Origin: Faecalicatena contorta
Lineage (GTDB): Bacteria; Bacillota; Clostridia; Lachnospirales; Lachnospiraceae
Assembly: GCF_003149105.1 (NCBI RefSeq)
Contig: NZ_QGDS01000001.1
Location: 511,334 to 575,333, forward strand
Direction of reading: 5' to 3'
Length of the DNA stretch: 64,000 bases
This document shows, piece by piece, positions 35,457 through 45,160 of this stretch. Position numbers and translations under genes: made by a program. Under the pieces are notes generated by a model, which was given only the letters and a program-made list of their open reading frames with translations, was not told the origin of the DNA and searched no databases. Each line of letters starts with the position of its first letter. Positions within the stretch are counted from its first letter, which is position 1.

Positions 35457-35662
35457 TAGTCCTCTCCTGTAATCTTAATATGTATATCTGTACGTGTTAT
35501 CTGAATGTGAAAGTCATCGGGTTTAATCTCCATATACTTTGATATCGTATGGTAGATATCTGAAGAAAATTTTTCCGCCGTTTCGGGTGTGCACTGCATT
35601 CTGTCTGCCAACAGCAGAGTTTTCAGTCTCTCTTTTGCAACGTGAACAGATGGTACACTCAT
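35453..35662 (-). CDS. minE: Cell division topological specificity factor MinE
   Basis: Short protein of 69 residues. The pieces VAKERLKTLLLADR (MinD-interacting region) and ISKYMEIKPDDFHIQI (topology domain) are characteristic. With minC and minD on the same transcript this makes a full oscillating Min system rather than the DivIVA-type arrangement of Bacillus. It overlaps rodA by four bases. Confidence 0.93.
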   Translation of the reverse strand: MSVPSVHVAKERLKTLLLADRMQCTPETAEKFSSDIYHTISKYMEIKPDDFHIQITRTDIHIKITGEDY

Positions 35663-35674
35663 AATATTTCCCTC

Positions 35675-36466
35675 CTAATTTCTTTTAAACAGGCTGGAAA
35701 ATTTTGCAAGAATTCCTTCCGTTTTGCCAAAATCCATAATGGGAATTTCTTCTCCCAGGATACGCTTGCAGATGTTGGAATAAGCATGTCCAGATATACA
35801 ATCTGCATTTACAATTGGTTCACCCTGATTTGTTGCAATAACAACATGCTCATCATCGGGAATCACACCCAGCAGGTGAACTGCTAAAATCTCTGTTACA
35901 TCTTCCACGGACATCATATCTCCCCGCTTTACCATATCTATTCGAAGACGGTTGACAATCAAATCGTTCTTTTTAATTCCATGTACTTCCAAAAGACCAA
36001 TGATACGGTCTGCATCCCGGATAGCTGATACCTCCGGTGTAGTAACAATAATTGCCCTGTCAGCCCCCGCTATGGCATTTTCAAACCCTTGCTCAATACC
36101 GGCGGGACAGTCCAGAAGTATGTAATCAAATTCACCTTTCAAATCTGCAATCAGTTTGCGCATTTGCTCTGGTGAAACCGCAGTCTTGTCCTTTGTCTGG
36201 GCAGACGGAAGCAGATATAATTCTGGGAAACGCTTGTCCCTGATCAAAGCCTGCTTCAGCCTGCAGCTTCCTTCTATTACATCAACCAGATTATAGACAA
36301 TCCTGTTTTCCAGCCCCATAACCACATCCAGATTCCTAAGTCCCAAATCCGTGTCTATGACAATGACTTTCTTTCCAAGCTGTGATAAACCGATTCCTAT
36401 ATTCGCCGTCGTAGTCGTCTTTCCGACCCCGCCTTTTCCTGATGTAATAACAATGACTTCTCCCAT
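35675..36466 (-). CDS. minD: Septum site-determining ATPase MinD
   Basis: ParA-type ATPase of 263 residues. The deviant Walker A loop SGKGGVGKTT is at the N-terminus, followed by VIDTDLGLRNLDVVMG and DYILLDCPAGIE. A C-terminal amphipathic membrane-binding helix (GILAKFSSLFKR) is present, as in MinD but not in chromosome ParA. AGGAGG precedes the ATG. Confidence 0.97.
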   Translation of the reverse strand: MGEVIVITSGKGGVGKTTTTANIGIGLSQLGKKVIVIDTDLGLRNLDVVMGLENRIVYNLVDVIEGSCRLKQALIRDKRFPELYLLPSAQTKDKTAVSPEQMRKLIADLKGEFDYILLDCPAGIEQGFENAIAGADRAIIVTTPEVSAIRDADRIIGLLEVHGIKKNDLIVNRLRIDMVKRGDMMSVEDVTEILAVHLLGVIPDDEHVVIATNQGEPIVNADCISGHAYSNICKRILGEEIPIMDFGKTEGILAKFSSLFKRN

Positions 36467-36556
36467 GTTTTCTTCCTCCTACAACTTCTTATTTCTGTCA
36501 TATTCCAGATATTCCATAGTGCAGCCCCAAAGGCCGGCGCTGTGTAAAAAAGATAT

Positions 36557-37201
36557 TTAGTCCACGAGCGGATCCACATAAATCCGGCGTCCGTCAACTA
36601 CTGCTATCTTAGGGCCTTTGATACCGGAGCTTTCCTGATAGATAACCTGACGTTTTGCTTCAATATCGCCAATTCGAAGTTGCTTAGGCTGCATGGACAG
36701 AGCAGTGACAAACGCATCTCTGTTTCCCGCCGCTCCTGCATGGACCGAGCCATACAAAGAACCAACAATGACAACATTTCCTTTGGCAATTACTTTAGCA
36801 CCCAGCTCCACATCACCAAGTATGATGATGCTTGAGTCGGATTCCAGCACCTGTCTTTTTCTTAAAGTACCCCTGTAGAACTGCCCTTCCTTTTTTTGAA
36901 TATTGGTGAGCGCATTCTCTACAATACTTTTGTATATCATTTCATTGGTTTCATCCCGGTCAATAATGCAGACAATATCAATCTCTGTAATTTCAGAAAT
37001 CAATTCCAGGATTTCCTTTTCCTGTTCATTCGATAGCTGCCTGCCCAAAAACGTGACTGCCATTTTAGCTCCCTCAAAGAACTTTGCAGAATCTCTGAAT
37101 TTAGACGCTACACTTTCCAGCAGAACATCAAATGGGACCTCCGGATCTAGGTGAACCTCAATCCCGTATTTGCAGCTTTTAATTGTTACCAGCTTGTCCA
37201 T
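36557..37201 (-). CDS. minC: Septum site-determining protein MinC
   Basis: FtsZ inhibitor of 214 residues. The C-terminal beta-helix domain is visible in NVVIVGSLYGSVHAGAAGN and QLRIGDI. The N-terminal domain (MDKLVTIKSCKYGIEV) is less conserved. The start at 37201 follows GGAAG and matches the family length; an in-frame extension to 37300 would read through repeat-like intergenic DNA and is rejected. Confidence 0.93.
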   Translation of the reverse strand: MDKLVTIKSCKYGIEVHLDPEVPFDVLLESVASKFRDSAKFFEGAKMAVTFLGRQLSNEQEKEILELISEITEIDIVCIIDRDETNEMIYKSIVENALTNIQKKEGQFYRGTLRKRQVLESDSSIIILGDVELGAKVIAKGNVVIVGSLYGSVHAGAAGNRDAFVTALSMQPKQLRIGDIEAKRQVIYQESSGIKGPKIAVVDGRRIYVDPLVD

Positions 37202-37267
37202 GTTATCTTCCACATCCTTTTTGCGTAATGTAAATGAAGCTTTTCCGCGAAACAATGAAGTTCTTTT

Positions 37268-37344
37268 CGCTAAGCTCGTGAAATGCCTCGCTAATCTCAA
37301 AGAACGACCTGCGTGCTAGGCTCGAAAATACCTCGCCAATCACT
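37268..37344. repeat. Imperfect tandem repeat between PBP2 and minC
   Basis: CGCTAAGCTCGTGAAATGCC (37268 onward) recurs as TGCTAGGCTCGAAAATACC (37314 onward), each followed by TCGC(T/C)AATC, at a 46-bp spacing. The first unit is flanked by GTTCTTT/AAAGAAC. It may be a processing or attenuation structure; function unknown. Confidence 0.6.
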
Positions 37345-37349
37345 ATCGG

Positions 37350-40229
37350 TCAGTCCCCTGTAATGGCAGTTCCGAGTTCTGCGGCAGAACCAGTGATTAA
37401 CTCGTTCTTATCGGCAAGCTTAAAGTTTGCCTTAACAATATCTCTACCTATTTCCGCAGCATAGGATGAACTGTAACCATTTGCGATACGCACTGCAATC
37501 GCAATCTCCGGTGATTCAGCCGGAGCAAATCCTACAAACAGACCATGGTCGGGATGTAAAGCACTCTGCTGTGCTGTACCTGTTTTTCCTGCCATGGAAA
37601 TCTCCAGGCCGGAAAAGATGGTTGAATTATAGCCAATCACAGCCTCCATACCCTGATGTACCAGGTTCCATGTGTTGCTGCTCACATCTGTAATCTCGCG
37701 GGCAACAACCGGCTCATACTGCTTAATAATCTTCCCGTTTACATCTGTAGTTTTCCCCAGTAAGGTCAGGTTGTAAACTGTTCCTTTATTTGCCACTGTC
37801 GCAACATATCTGTTGAGCTGGCTGACCGTATAATTATTTGTACCTTGTCCAATTGCAGAAAGTACAGAATATTCATCGGAAATCTGGGGTTCTGACTCCG
37901 GAATTTCCAGGCCTGACTTTTCACCAAGGCCAAATTCCTCGGCATACTTTGCCAATGCTTCCACTCCTTTATCACTGTCATAATTTCCTTCTGAATCCAT
38001 CCCCAGGTCATACCCCACTTCATAAAAGAAATTGTTGCATGAAACCTCCAGTGCACCTACCACATTCAGAGAACCATGGTAACCAGGATAAATCCAGCAC
38101 CTGGGACTTGGAGTCACCTTATCAAATTCACCGGTACAAGTGAGGTAAGTCTCTCCTCCAATAATACCCTCTGTAAGTCCTGCCACAGAAGACAGCATCT
38201 TGTAGGTAGAACCTGGTGCAGTACGCTCCTGTGTGGCGTTATTGTAAAACGGGCGGGAAAGCCCGGTTACAAGCTGATTATAATATTGGGAGTCCATTGT
38301 GTTGGCCAGCCGGTTATTATCATATCCGGGATAAGACACACATGCCAGCACCTCCCCTGTATCCGGATCACTGACTACCGCAGAGCCTGTACAAGGTTCT
38401 AATGCAAGCTGCCCGGGTGTGATCTCCAGATTCTGAATCTTCTGGTACAGCCATGTATAAGAATCTAAACCTCCGCTGACCAGCCCATTATATGTCTCCT
38501 CATCCATGGGCAGGACACCCTGCTCATATACCATGGCGCAAATCTGTCCGCCACTGATACTACCTGATTTTATAAGATATTTGTAGAGAAGTTTGTCGAA
38601 ATTCACATCTGAATTCAAATAATCTTCCAAAAATGATAAAATCCCCTGATAAATTTCTGCTGAATCCGAATATTTCTCTGCAGACACGTAATCCGACAGT
38701 TTGGAAGTGTCTATCCAGTTCTGTGAAATTGCATAATTCAAGTACTGGTTCAGGCTGATTGTCTCGTCCGTTGTCCATTGCTTATAGATATCGTCACTGG
38801 CATTTATCTCATTTTTCATCAGAATCCCCGTATCTGTCTGGAGAACATTGATAGAGATATAATCCATATAAGCCTTCATATCATCGGGTAAATCCCGGTA
38901 AGCCGCAGCACCGCTGTTCTTCATCTCATTGATGATACTCTGGACCTCCTGAACTTTATTATTCTGGAAAATGGCATATACCTGCTTTTCCACCGGTTTG
39001 GCACTATCTGCTCCGAAGTGTGTCTCATCTATAATTTCATTTCCAATAAACGCATTGTAGGCATCATCCACTGGAATAATAATCTCCTTAGAATCGGAAG
39101 TTGTGCTTGGATCATAATTCATCACATTTCTAAGCTTGCTCAGAACAATACTTGCCAGTTTTTCCTCAATCAACTGATACGTCTGCTCCTGCAGTTCTTT
39201 ATCAATGGTCAGATAAACGTCATTTCCAGCCTCAGGCTCCTTGTTGCTGACCGTATCGGTTACCTTTCCAACACTATCCACATAAAGCTCTGTTTCCCCT
39301 TTTGTCCCCTGTAATACCTCATCCATCGTCTTCTCAAGACCTGACTTTCCGATGATATCAGTTTTTGAATATGTCTTTTTCTGGTCTTTGTCCAAGGCAT
39401 CATATTCTTCCTGAGATATCTTCCCAGTGTAACCAATAATAGAGGCAAAATATTTGCTGTCCGCATAACGCCTCATAGAATCCTCTGCAATATCTACTCC
39501 GTCCAGCTTGTCCAAATTCTCCATAATTGCAGCCACAGTCTCATCGCTGACATCCTTTGCCAGGGTAGTGGGGATGTATTTCTGGAAACTGTTCAAATTA
39601 ACCGCATAACGTAAGTTTACCATTTTTAGAATGTAATTCTTGTCTAGTTTTTTTACGTCCAGGCCATAACCGTATGCATCATCTGTACATAAATAATTGA
39701 TGATGTCCTCTGCCGATGCATTTTGTTGGCTTTTATCAAGCTCATCGATTGTTTTAAATCCGTACACATCCGCAATAAAACGCAGCCTCAATGTCTTATT
39801 TGTCTGGGAGAACTCATAATTCCCGGCGGAATCCAGTACAATACCGAAATCACTGATGACCGAATCCCCATTGGCTTCCACTATGGCAATCACCTTGTCC
39901 AAAATTCCGTTCAAAATCTCATTCTTTTCTTTTCTCGTGTTAGCTACAATATTATCCTCTATAGTTACAGAATACGCCAGCTCGTTGTAAGCCAGCAATT
40001 TTCCGTTTCTGTCATAAATATTGCCTCTGGTTCCGGCTATTTCGCGGGTCTTCCTAATCTGAAGCTTGTAGTTGTCCAGATAATCCTGTCCCTTCACAAT
40101 CTGCAAATAAAATACGCGGTTAATCAATACTGCAAATAAGATGCAGAATGCCAGAATTAAAACAAACAGCCGCGATTTTACAATTCGGTAAATGGCATCT
40201 TTTATACGCTCAAACAAATTTACTTGCAC
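37350..40229 (-). CDS. mrdA: Penicillin-binding protein 2 (elongation transpeptidase), large form
   Basis: Bitopic cell-wall transpeptidase of 959 residues, partner of RodA. The N-terminal membrane helix (about 19-40) is followed by the PBP dimerisation domain with GTRGNIYDRNG, then the transpeptidase domain with STYK (S674-K677), SCN (S730-N732) and KTG (K882). Typical PBP2 proteins have 600-700 residues; the extra length is an insert of roughly 260 residues (about 355-610) between the TIDKELQ strand and the GSAVVSDPDTGEVLA strand. The insert is rich in helices and acidic residues and I recognise no domain in it. It overlaps mreD by 20 bp. Confidence 0.94.
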   Translation of the reverse strand: MQVNLFERIKDAIYRIVKSRLFVLILAFCILFAVLINRVFYLQIVKGQDYLDNYKLQIRKTREIAGTRGNIYDRNGKLLAYNELAYSVTIEDNIVANTRKEKNEILNGILDKVIAIVEANGDSVISDFGIVLDSAGNYEFSQTNKTLRLRFIADVYGFKTIDELDKSQQNASAEDIINYLCTDDAYGYGLDVKKLDKNYILKMVNLRYAVNLNSFQKYIPTTLAKDVSDETVAAIMENLDKLDGVDIAEDSMRRYADSKYFASIIGYTGKISQEEYDALDKDQKKTYSKTDIIGKSGLEKTMDEVLQGTKGETELYVDSVGKVTDTVSNKEPEAGNDVYLTIDKELQEQTYQLIEEKLASIVLSKLRNVMNYDPSTTSDSKEIIIPVDDAYNAFIGNEIIDETHFGADSAKPVEKQVYAIFQNNKVQEVQSIINEMKNSGAAAYRDLPDDMKAYMDYISINVLQTDTGILMKNEINASDDIYKQWTTDETISLNQYLNYAISQNWIDTSKLSDYVSAEKYSDSAEIYQGILSFLEDYLNSDVNFDKLLYKYLIKSGSISGGQICAMVYEQGVLPMDEETYNGLVSGGLDSYTWLYQKIQNLEITPGQLALEPCTGSAVVSDPDTGEVLACVSYPGYDNNRLANTMDSQYYNQLVTGLSRPFYNNATQERTAPGSTYKMLSSVAGLTEGIIGGETYLTCTGEFDKVTPSPRCWIYPGYHGSLNVVGALEVSCNNFFYEVGYDLGMDSEGNYDSDKGVEALAKYAEEFGLGEKSGLEIPESEPQISDEYSVLSAIGQGTNNYTVSQLNRYVATVANKGTVYNLTLLGKTTDVNGKIIKQYEPVVAREITDVSSNTWNLVHQGMEAVIGYNSTIFSGLEISMAGKTGTAQQSALHPDHGLFVGFAPAESPEIAIAVRIANGYSSSYAAEIGRDIVKANFKLADKNELITGSAAELGTAITGD

Positions 40230-40743
40230 TCCTTTTTTCTTCTGCTTCCAATTTACGGTTAAAATATAAAATCAACGGGTATATTCCCAGGGCAACTACA
40301 ATAGTATATATGAGCTCAGGTATAATATTATGACTGAGATAATATATAAAGTGGAACTCACTGCGCAGCATAAACATCAAAAGATAAATCACCAGGCCAT
40401 AGAGAAATTCACTTGCTGCAATCAATGCCAGAGGCAGTTTAATATCTTCATCATAATATACCTGCTGGAACAGCCCGTTGATAAAGCCTATGAGCAAATA
40501 AATCAGGGCATAAAACCCTAAAATATTTCCAAACTGTATATCCATCAGCAGTCCGGAGAAAAAACCCACAAACATTCCTTCTTTTGAGCTCCTCATAAAA
40601 CCAAAGGCTGCGGTAATAATAAGCATAAGATTAGGTTTAATAGAAGCTAAAGCCAGGTGGGGAAACAAGGTACACTGCAAAAGATAACATACAATGAGAA
40701 TAACTGCTGTCACAACAATTCTTTTAGCCTTCATCATTTTCAT
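40210..40743 (-). CDS. mreD: Rod shape-determining protein MreD
   Basis: Membrane protein of 177 residues with about five hydrophobic helices. Pieces such as LLQCTLFPHLALASIKPNLMLI and GFFSGLLMDIQFGNILGFYAL (in part) are typical of MreD. It lies between mreC (14 bp) and mrdA (20 bp overlap). Confidence 0.93.
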   Translation of the reverse strand: MKMMKAKRIVVTAVILIVCYLLQCTLFPHLALASIKPNLMLIITAAFGFMRSSKEGMFVGFFSGLLMDIQFGNILGFYALIYLLIGFINGLFQQVYYDEDIKLPLALIAASEFLYGLVIYLLMFMLRSEFHFIYYLSHNIIPELIYTIVVALGIYPLILYFNRKLEAEEKRSASKFV

Positions 40744-40757
40744 CTGCTATTTCCTCC

Positions 40758-41618
40758 CTAATCTTTACCGGTTAAGTCCGCTTTGGTAGTCGTAATGATA
40801 AGGACCTCCTGAAGATTTTTAAAATCCACCACCGGAGTAATATAACCGGAACGGGTAAGGTTATTAGAATCCACAGTAATCTCACTAATATAACCAAGCA
40901 AAATTCCCTGTAAGTATTTGTCACTGATATGAGAAGTTACAATCTGGTCTCCTACCTGAACTTTATTCTCATTGTTCTCCATCTGCTCAAAATGGATTTT
41001 CCCATCATTAATCAGAGTCAAATCTCCCCTTACCATACACTTATCAGAGGTAGACAGAACCATACCGCTGACATTACTGGAATCATCAATGATAGAGCGT
41101 ACCGTAGACCATGTAGGGCCTGTTTTCGTGACAATTCCTACCAGACCGCTTCCAGCCATCACATTCATATCCACCTTTATGCCGTCTTTGCTTCCCTTGT
41201 CAATCGTAAAGGTACTAAACCAGTTGCCGGAATCTTTTCCAATAACATGAGCACCTGTCTTCTCATAGTCTGCATAGTTCTGGTCCAATTTATATAAATC
41301 CTGCAGTCTTTCCAATTCATATTTTTCTTCCTGCAAATTATTATTCTCTGTTATAAGCTCATCTACTTTCTTCTGGAGACGGTCATTTTCCTTTTTCATA
41401 TCCTGAAGTGTATCAAAATTATCACTGATATCTCCCAGCCAGATTCCAATCTGGTTGATACCCTTCTGCATAGGAATCACAGTCACGCCTGCAACGCCTT
41501 TAAACGGACCTGCTGCCTTATCAGAAAACGCGGACAGAACCATCAGCAGAATGCAGAACAGGGAAAGCCCTGCCAGCCAGTATTTATTTGATGATGAGGT
41601 TTGATTTTTCTTTTTCAT
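40758..41618 (-). CDS. mreC: Rod shape-determining protein MreC
   Basis: Bitopic protein of 286 residues: an N-terminal membrane helix (about 13-31), a coiled coil (about 65-115, DNFDTLQDMKKENDRLQKKV in part) and the beta-barrel MreC core with VIGKDSGNWFSTFTIDKGSKDGI (in pieces) and VMAGSGLVGIVTKTG. It links MreB filaments to PBP2. Its ATG follows the mreB stop by one base. Confidence 0.95.
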   Translation of the reverse strand: MKKKNQTSSSNKYWLAGLSLFCILLMVLSAFSDKAAGPFKGVAGVTVIPMQKGINQIGIWLGDISDNFDTLQDMKKENDRLQKKVDELITENNNLQEEKYELERLQDLYKLDQNYADYEKTGAHVIGKDSGNWFSTFTIDKGSKDGIKVDMNVMAGSGLVGIVTKTGPTWSTVRSIIDDSSNVSGMVLSTSDKCMVRGDLTLINDGKIHFEQMENNENKVQVGDQIVTSHISDKYLQGILLGYISEITVDSNNLTRSGYITPVVDFKNLQEVLIITTTKADLTGKD

Positions 41619-41619
41619 A

Positions 41620-42642
41620 TTATCTCAGCCACCTGTAATCTTCGTCTAACATAGAATATGTCAGCTTCCTATAATCTTTATTTAATATAATCTTTTTCAA
41701 TCCCGTCACTGCACAAAGTTCAGGCGTCTGTGCAGTTGTCACCTTGAGTCCGGTGCTCTCTTCGAGATATGTAGACAGACCCTTCAAATTCGCCAGCCCG
41801 CCTGTTAAAAAGATTCCGCTTTGCTCAATCCCTCTGCGTACATCCGGAGGAGTTCTGTCTATCATAGATTTGATGGCACGGACACACTCTGCCAAAGGCT
41901 CCTTCATAGCTGCCCTCACAATACCAATGGGGATACTGTCCTGCTGAGGCACACCTGTAATCAGATTCCTTCCCGCAACACTCAAGGAAGTGTCAGCATC
42001 CTGCTCAAATACACCAAATGTCTTTCTAAGTGTCTCCGCCGTAACCCGGCCTATTAAAAAGTCCCGGCTATGGCGGACCCTGTTTGCAACTGCAGTATCA
42101 AAATGGACTCCTCCGATTTTTATAAGCCGGTTTAAAACCATCCCTCCTGATGCCAGCACGGACAACTCAGTGGTCTCTCCCCCAAAATTGGCCACGAAGA
42201 TTCCTTTTTCATTCCAGATGTCGACTCCCATCCCTACTGCATCTGCAATCCCCCGCTCTACAATACGGACTGATTTTGCTTTCGCTGTAGAATGAAATAC
42301 CAAATCATAAAATGCCCGCTTTTCCACTTCTGTCACATCTGTGGGAACGGCAATTACATATTCGGCCCCCCGGGAAACCTGTTTTTTCATTTTCAGCAGG
42401 TTCTGCAGCAGATACTGCATATCATCAAAATGTGCAATTACCCCGTTCTGCATGGGAAAGACAACCTGTATGTTGACCGGTGTCTTCTCAAACATTGAAT
42501 AAGCCTCGTCGCCTATGGAAAAAATGTACTTTTTGTCCTGCATTGCAATTACATTTTTTGCCTTCCATACCTGGTCTTTTTTCTTGTCATATAATTTTAT
42601 CTCATACGTTCCTAAATCAAGTCCGTATACATTTCTGGCCAT
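41620..42642 (-). CDS. mreB: MreB-family actin-like protein (divergent)
   Basis: Actin-like ATPase of 340 residues that organises lateral wall synthesis. The phosphate-1 loop reads GLDLGTYEIKLYD rather than the usual GIDLGTANTLVY, and the phosphate-2 loop reads NFGGETTELSVLA in place of GGGTTEVA, so it is a divergent paralogue type. The last MreB motifs (IFLTGGLANLKGLS) are present. Position directly before mreC and mreD makes the identity safe. AGGAG precedes the ATG. Confidence 0.9.
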   Translation of the reverse strand: MARNVYGLDLGTYEIKLYDKKKDQVWKAKNVIAMQDKKYIFSIGDEAYSMFEKTPVNIQVVFPMQNGVIAHFDDMQYLLQNLLKMKKQVSRGAEYVIAVPTDVTEVEKRAFYDLVFHSTAKAKSVRIVERGIADAVGMGVDIWNEKGIFVANFGGETTELSVLASGGMVLNRLIKIGGVHFDTAVANRVRHSRDFLIGRVTAETLRKTFGVFEQDADTSLSVAGRNLITGVPQQDSIPIGIVRAAMKEPLAECVRAIKSMIDRTPPDVRRGIEQSGIFLTGGLANLKGLSTYLEESTGLKVTTAQTPELCAVTGLKKIILNKDYRKLTYSMLDEDYRWLR

Positions 42643-42656
42643 ACCTGAATTTTCTC

Positions 42657-43352
42657 CTATATAAGTCCCTTTTCCCGCATACTGATATAACAGTTATTCC
42701 CAATAATGATGTGGTCCAACAGTTCCACACCGATTAACTGCCCTGCATCGCGGATTCTCTTCGTAATGAGAATATCCTCTCTGCTGGGAGCCGGATCACC
42801 GCTTGGGTGATTATGAAGCAGTATAATGGATACCGCATTCTTCTGTAATGCTTCCACAAACAGCTCACGAGGTGAAATAACCGTAGAATTGATGGTTCCC
42901 TTTGAAATATCAGTTTCCCCAATTAAACGTGTTTTTGTATTGAGAAGCAAAAGCTTCATAGATTCCTGGCTGCTGTGCCGCATATCTTCCATATAATATT
43001 TGGCAATGGAAGCAGGCGTTGTAAAACTTAACCCCTGATATGCAGAAGCTTTGGAAAGTCTCTTTGACAATTCCGATAAACATAAAATCTGAACCGCCTT
43101 GACCATTCCGATTCCTTTAATCTGAAGCAGCTGCTCCAAAGTCCATTTGTGAATATTGAGAATGCCTTCCTGGGAGAAAACCGGGTGCAAAAGTTTTTCG
43201 GCCAATTGCAGGGAATTCTCACCCCTGGTCCCTGTACGCAACAAAACAGCCAGTAATTCAATATTCGTTAAATTACTCGCTCCGAATCTCGCACATTTCT
43301 CATAAGGGCGTTCTTCTTCCAACATCTCTTTCATTGTAGCATTTTTGTTCAT
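42657..43352 (-). CDS. radC: RadC family JAB-domain protein
   Basis: Protein of about 231 residues. A helix-hairpin-helix-like N-terminal half (LLAVLLRTGTRGENS, then LLQIKGIGMVKAVQI) precedes the MPN/JAB metal site with HNHPSGDPAPSRED. The name is historical; a role in DNA repair is disputed. It is immediately upstream of mreB, as in many Firmicutes. The start is uncertain (43352 or 43334); a TTG at 43373 is less likely. Confidence 0.92.
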   Translation of the reverse strand: MNKNATMKEMLEEERPYEKCARFGASNLTNIELLAVLLRTGTRGENSLQLAEKLLHPVFSQEGILNIHKWTLEQLLQIKGIGMVKAVQILCLSELSKRLSKASAYQGLSFTTPASIAKYYMEDMRHSSQESMKLLLLNTKTRLIGETDISKGTINSTVISPRELFVEALQKNAVSIILLHNHPSGDPAPSREDILITKRIRDAGQLIGVELLDHIIIGNNCYISMREKGLI

Positions 43353-43537
43353 ATGGATTATATCCAACTGCAAATGTCACGACGGCTTAATCCGCTCAGC
43401 GGCTCAAACCCTCACGGCTAATTTTAGCATAAATTAAATTTCATGTACAGGTCCTGCATTCTTAATTTTTTATGAACAGTTCAGCCTTGTAAATTTTCAA
43501 TGATGTATGCCGGAGAAAGCTTGCTCTCATATATATA

Positions 43538-45160
43538 CTATGAAACTGTGTAAGATGACGGAGTATATTTTTTTATGATAGCTTCCGCGGTTTTCATTCC
43601 ATCCATGGCAGCTGAGGTAATTCCGCCTGCATACCCTGCACCTTCTCCGCATGGATATATGCCGGATGCCTCACTTTCAAATTCTTCATTTCTAATGATT
43701 CTTACTGGGGAAGAGGTACGGCTTTCCACCCCGGACAAAAGAGCATCCTCTCTGGCAAAGCCATGAATCTTATGCTCCATCAAATGAATGGCCTCCTCCA
43801 GGGAATCTCCCAGCTCTTTGGGGAAAATATTCCTTACATTTGCCAGGGCATATGCTCCTTTTATCTGAGGCATTACATTTCTCAGCGTCTTTGTAGGCCG
43901 GTTTTCCTGAAAATCCGCAAAGCACTGTACCGGTACTTTTCCGCCCCCTTCTGCATATGCCTGCTCCTCCAGCATACGCTGGAACTCAACTCCTGCAAGG
44001 GGATGCGTGCCCTTGTAATCTTTTGGCGTCACTGTGACAATGACTGCACTGTTGGCATTCACGCCGTCTCTTTGATGATAACTCATTCCATTAACTGCAA
44101 GTCTCTCTTCCTCGGAGGAGGCATTCACCACATATCCGCCCGGACACATGCAGAACGTATACGCACCCCGTCCATTCTCTAACCGGGCAGTCAGTTTATA
44201 GGATGCAACAGGAAGCCCGTCGTATGACTCCCTCTGGCCATACTGGTTCTGCGTAATCATGGACTGGGGATGCTCAATTCTGACTCCCACCGCAAAAGAT
44301 TTTGACTCTATGGGGATTTCTCTGTCATAAAGCATTTGGAATGTATCCCTTGCACTGTGGCCTATTGCAAACACACATAAGTCCGTGTCTATCTTTTCCC
44401 TGTCATTGATAATAACCCGCCCAAGACTTCTGCTCCCTCCTGACATGGTATTTTCCAGCTCTATATCCGTCACCTGGCTATGAAAACAAAATGTCCCCCC
44501 CATATTCTGAATACTCCGCCGCATATTGCGAACCACATCAATCAGGATATCCGTCCCGATATGAGGCTTCTGCTCATATAAAATACTTGGAGGTGCACCG
44601 TGTTCTACAAAAGTCTGCAACACAAAACGGTTCCGCCCCTTTGCATCTTTTACAAGTGTATTTAATTTACCGTCTGAAAAGGTTCCGGCTCCTCCTTCTC
44701 CGAACTGCACATTAGAAGAGAGGTTCAAATTTCCCTCTTCCCAAAACTTCTCCACATCTAAGATACGCTCTTCTACAGGGCCGCCCCGTTCCATAATTAT
44801 CGGACAGTACCCAGATTTTGCAAGTAAGTAGGCACAAAACAAACCTGCCGGACCACTGCCCGCAATCACCGGACGGTGCAGCAAAGCAGTATTGCCTGGT
44901 GCCGGAAGCTGATAGGAAACATTATTAACTTTCTGTGCCTTCCCTTTTAGTTTTCTAAGTACCTGACTCTCCTGTCTGACTTTTACATCTATAGTGTAAG
45001 AAAAAAAGAGAACCGGCTTTTTCCGGGCATCGATGGACTGTTTTTGAATCTCATAATCCAGCAAATCAGCCGGGTCTATATGCAGATATTTACAAATCTT
45101 GTCCCGGAGTTCCTCATTGCTATGCCCGGGATATAAAATCAATTGACTGATTCTAAGCAC
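43538..45160 (-). CDS. FAD-dependent protein of the COG2509 dehydrogenase family
   Basis: Flavoprotein of 540 residues. A short N-terminal domain (LRISQLILYPGHSNEELRDKI in part) is followed by the dinucleotide-binding loop GSGPAGLFCAYLLAKSG, the segment FGEGGAGTFSDGKLNT (in part), and a C-terminal GEGAGYAGGITSAAMDG that closes the FAD site. The enzyme reaction is unknown. The GTG start at 45160 is set by AAGGAGG six bases upstream; it overlaps the preceding gene's stop by 8 bp, so the two flavoproteins are co-translated. Confidence 0.9.
   Translation of the reverse strand: MLRISQLILYPGHSNEELRDKICKYLHIDPADLLDYEIQKQSIDARKKPVLFFSYTIDVKVRQESQVLRKLKGKAQKVNNVSYQLPAPGNTALLHRPVIAGSGPAGLFCAYLLAKSGYCPIIMERGGPVEERILDVEKFWEEGNLNLSSNVQFGEGGAGTFSDGKLNTLVKDAKGRNRFVLQTFVEHGAPPSILYEQKPHIGTDILIDVVRNMRRSIQNMGGTFCFHSQVTDIELENTMSGGSRSLGRVIINDREKIDTDLCVFAIGHSARDTFQMLYDREIPIESKSFAVGVRIEHPQSMITQNQYGQRESYDGLPVASYKLTARLENGRGAYTFCMCPGGYVVNASSEEERLAVNGMSYHQRDGVNANSAVIVTVTPKDYKGTHPLAGVEFQRMLEEQAYAEGGGKVPVQCFADFQENRPTKTLRNVMPQIKGAYALANVRNIFPKELGDSLEEAIHLMEHKIHGFAREDALLSGVESRTSSPVRIIRNEEFESEASGIYPCGEGAGYAGGITSAAMDGMKTAEAIIKKYTPSSYTVS

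Noticed and set aside
37202-37300. Longer N-terminus for MinC
   Set aside because: The added residues come from intergenic repeat-like DNA and do not fit MinC. The start at 37201 has a ribosome site.
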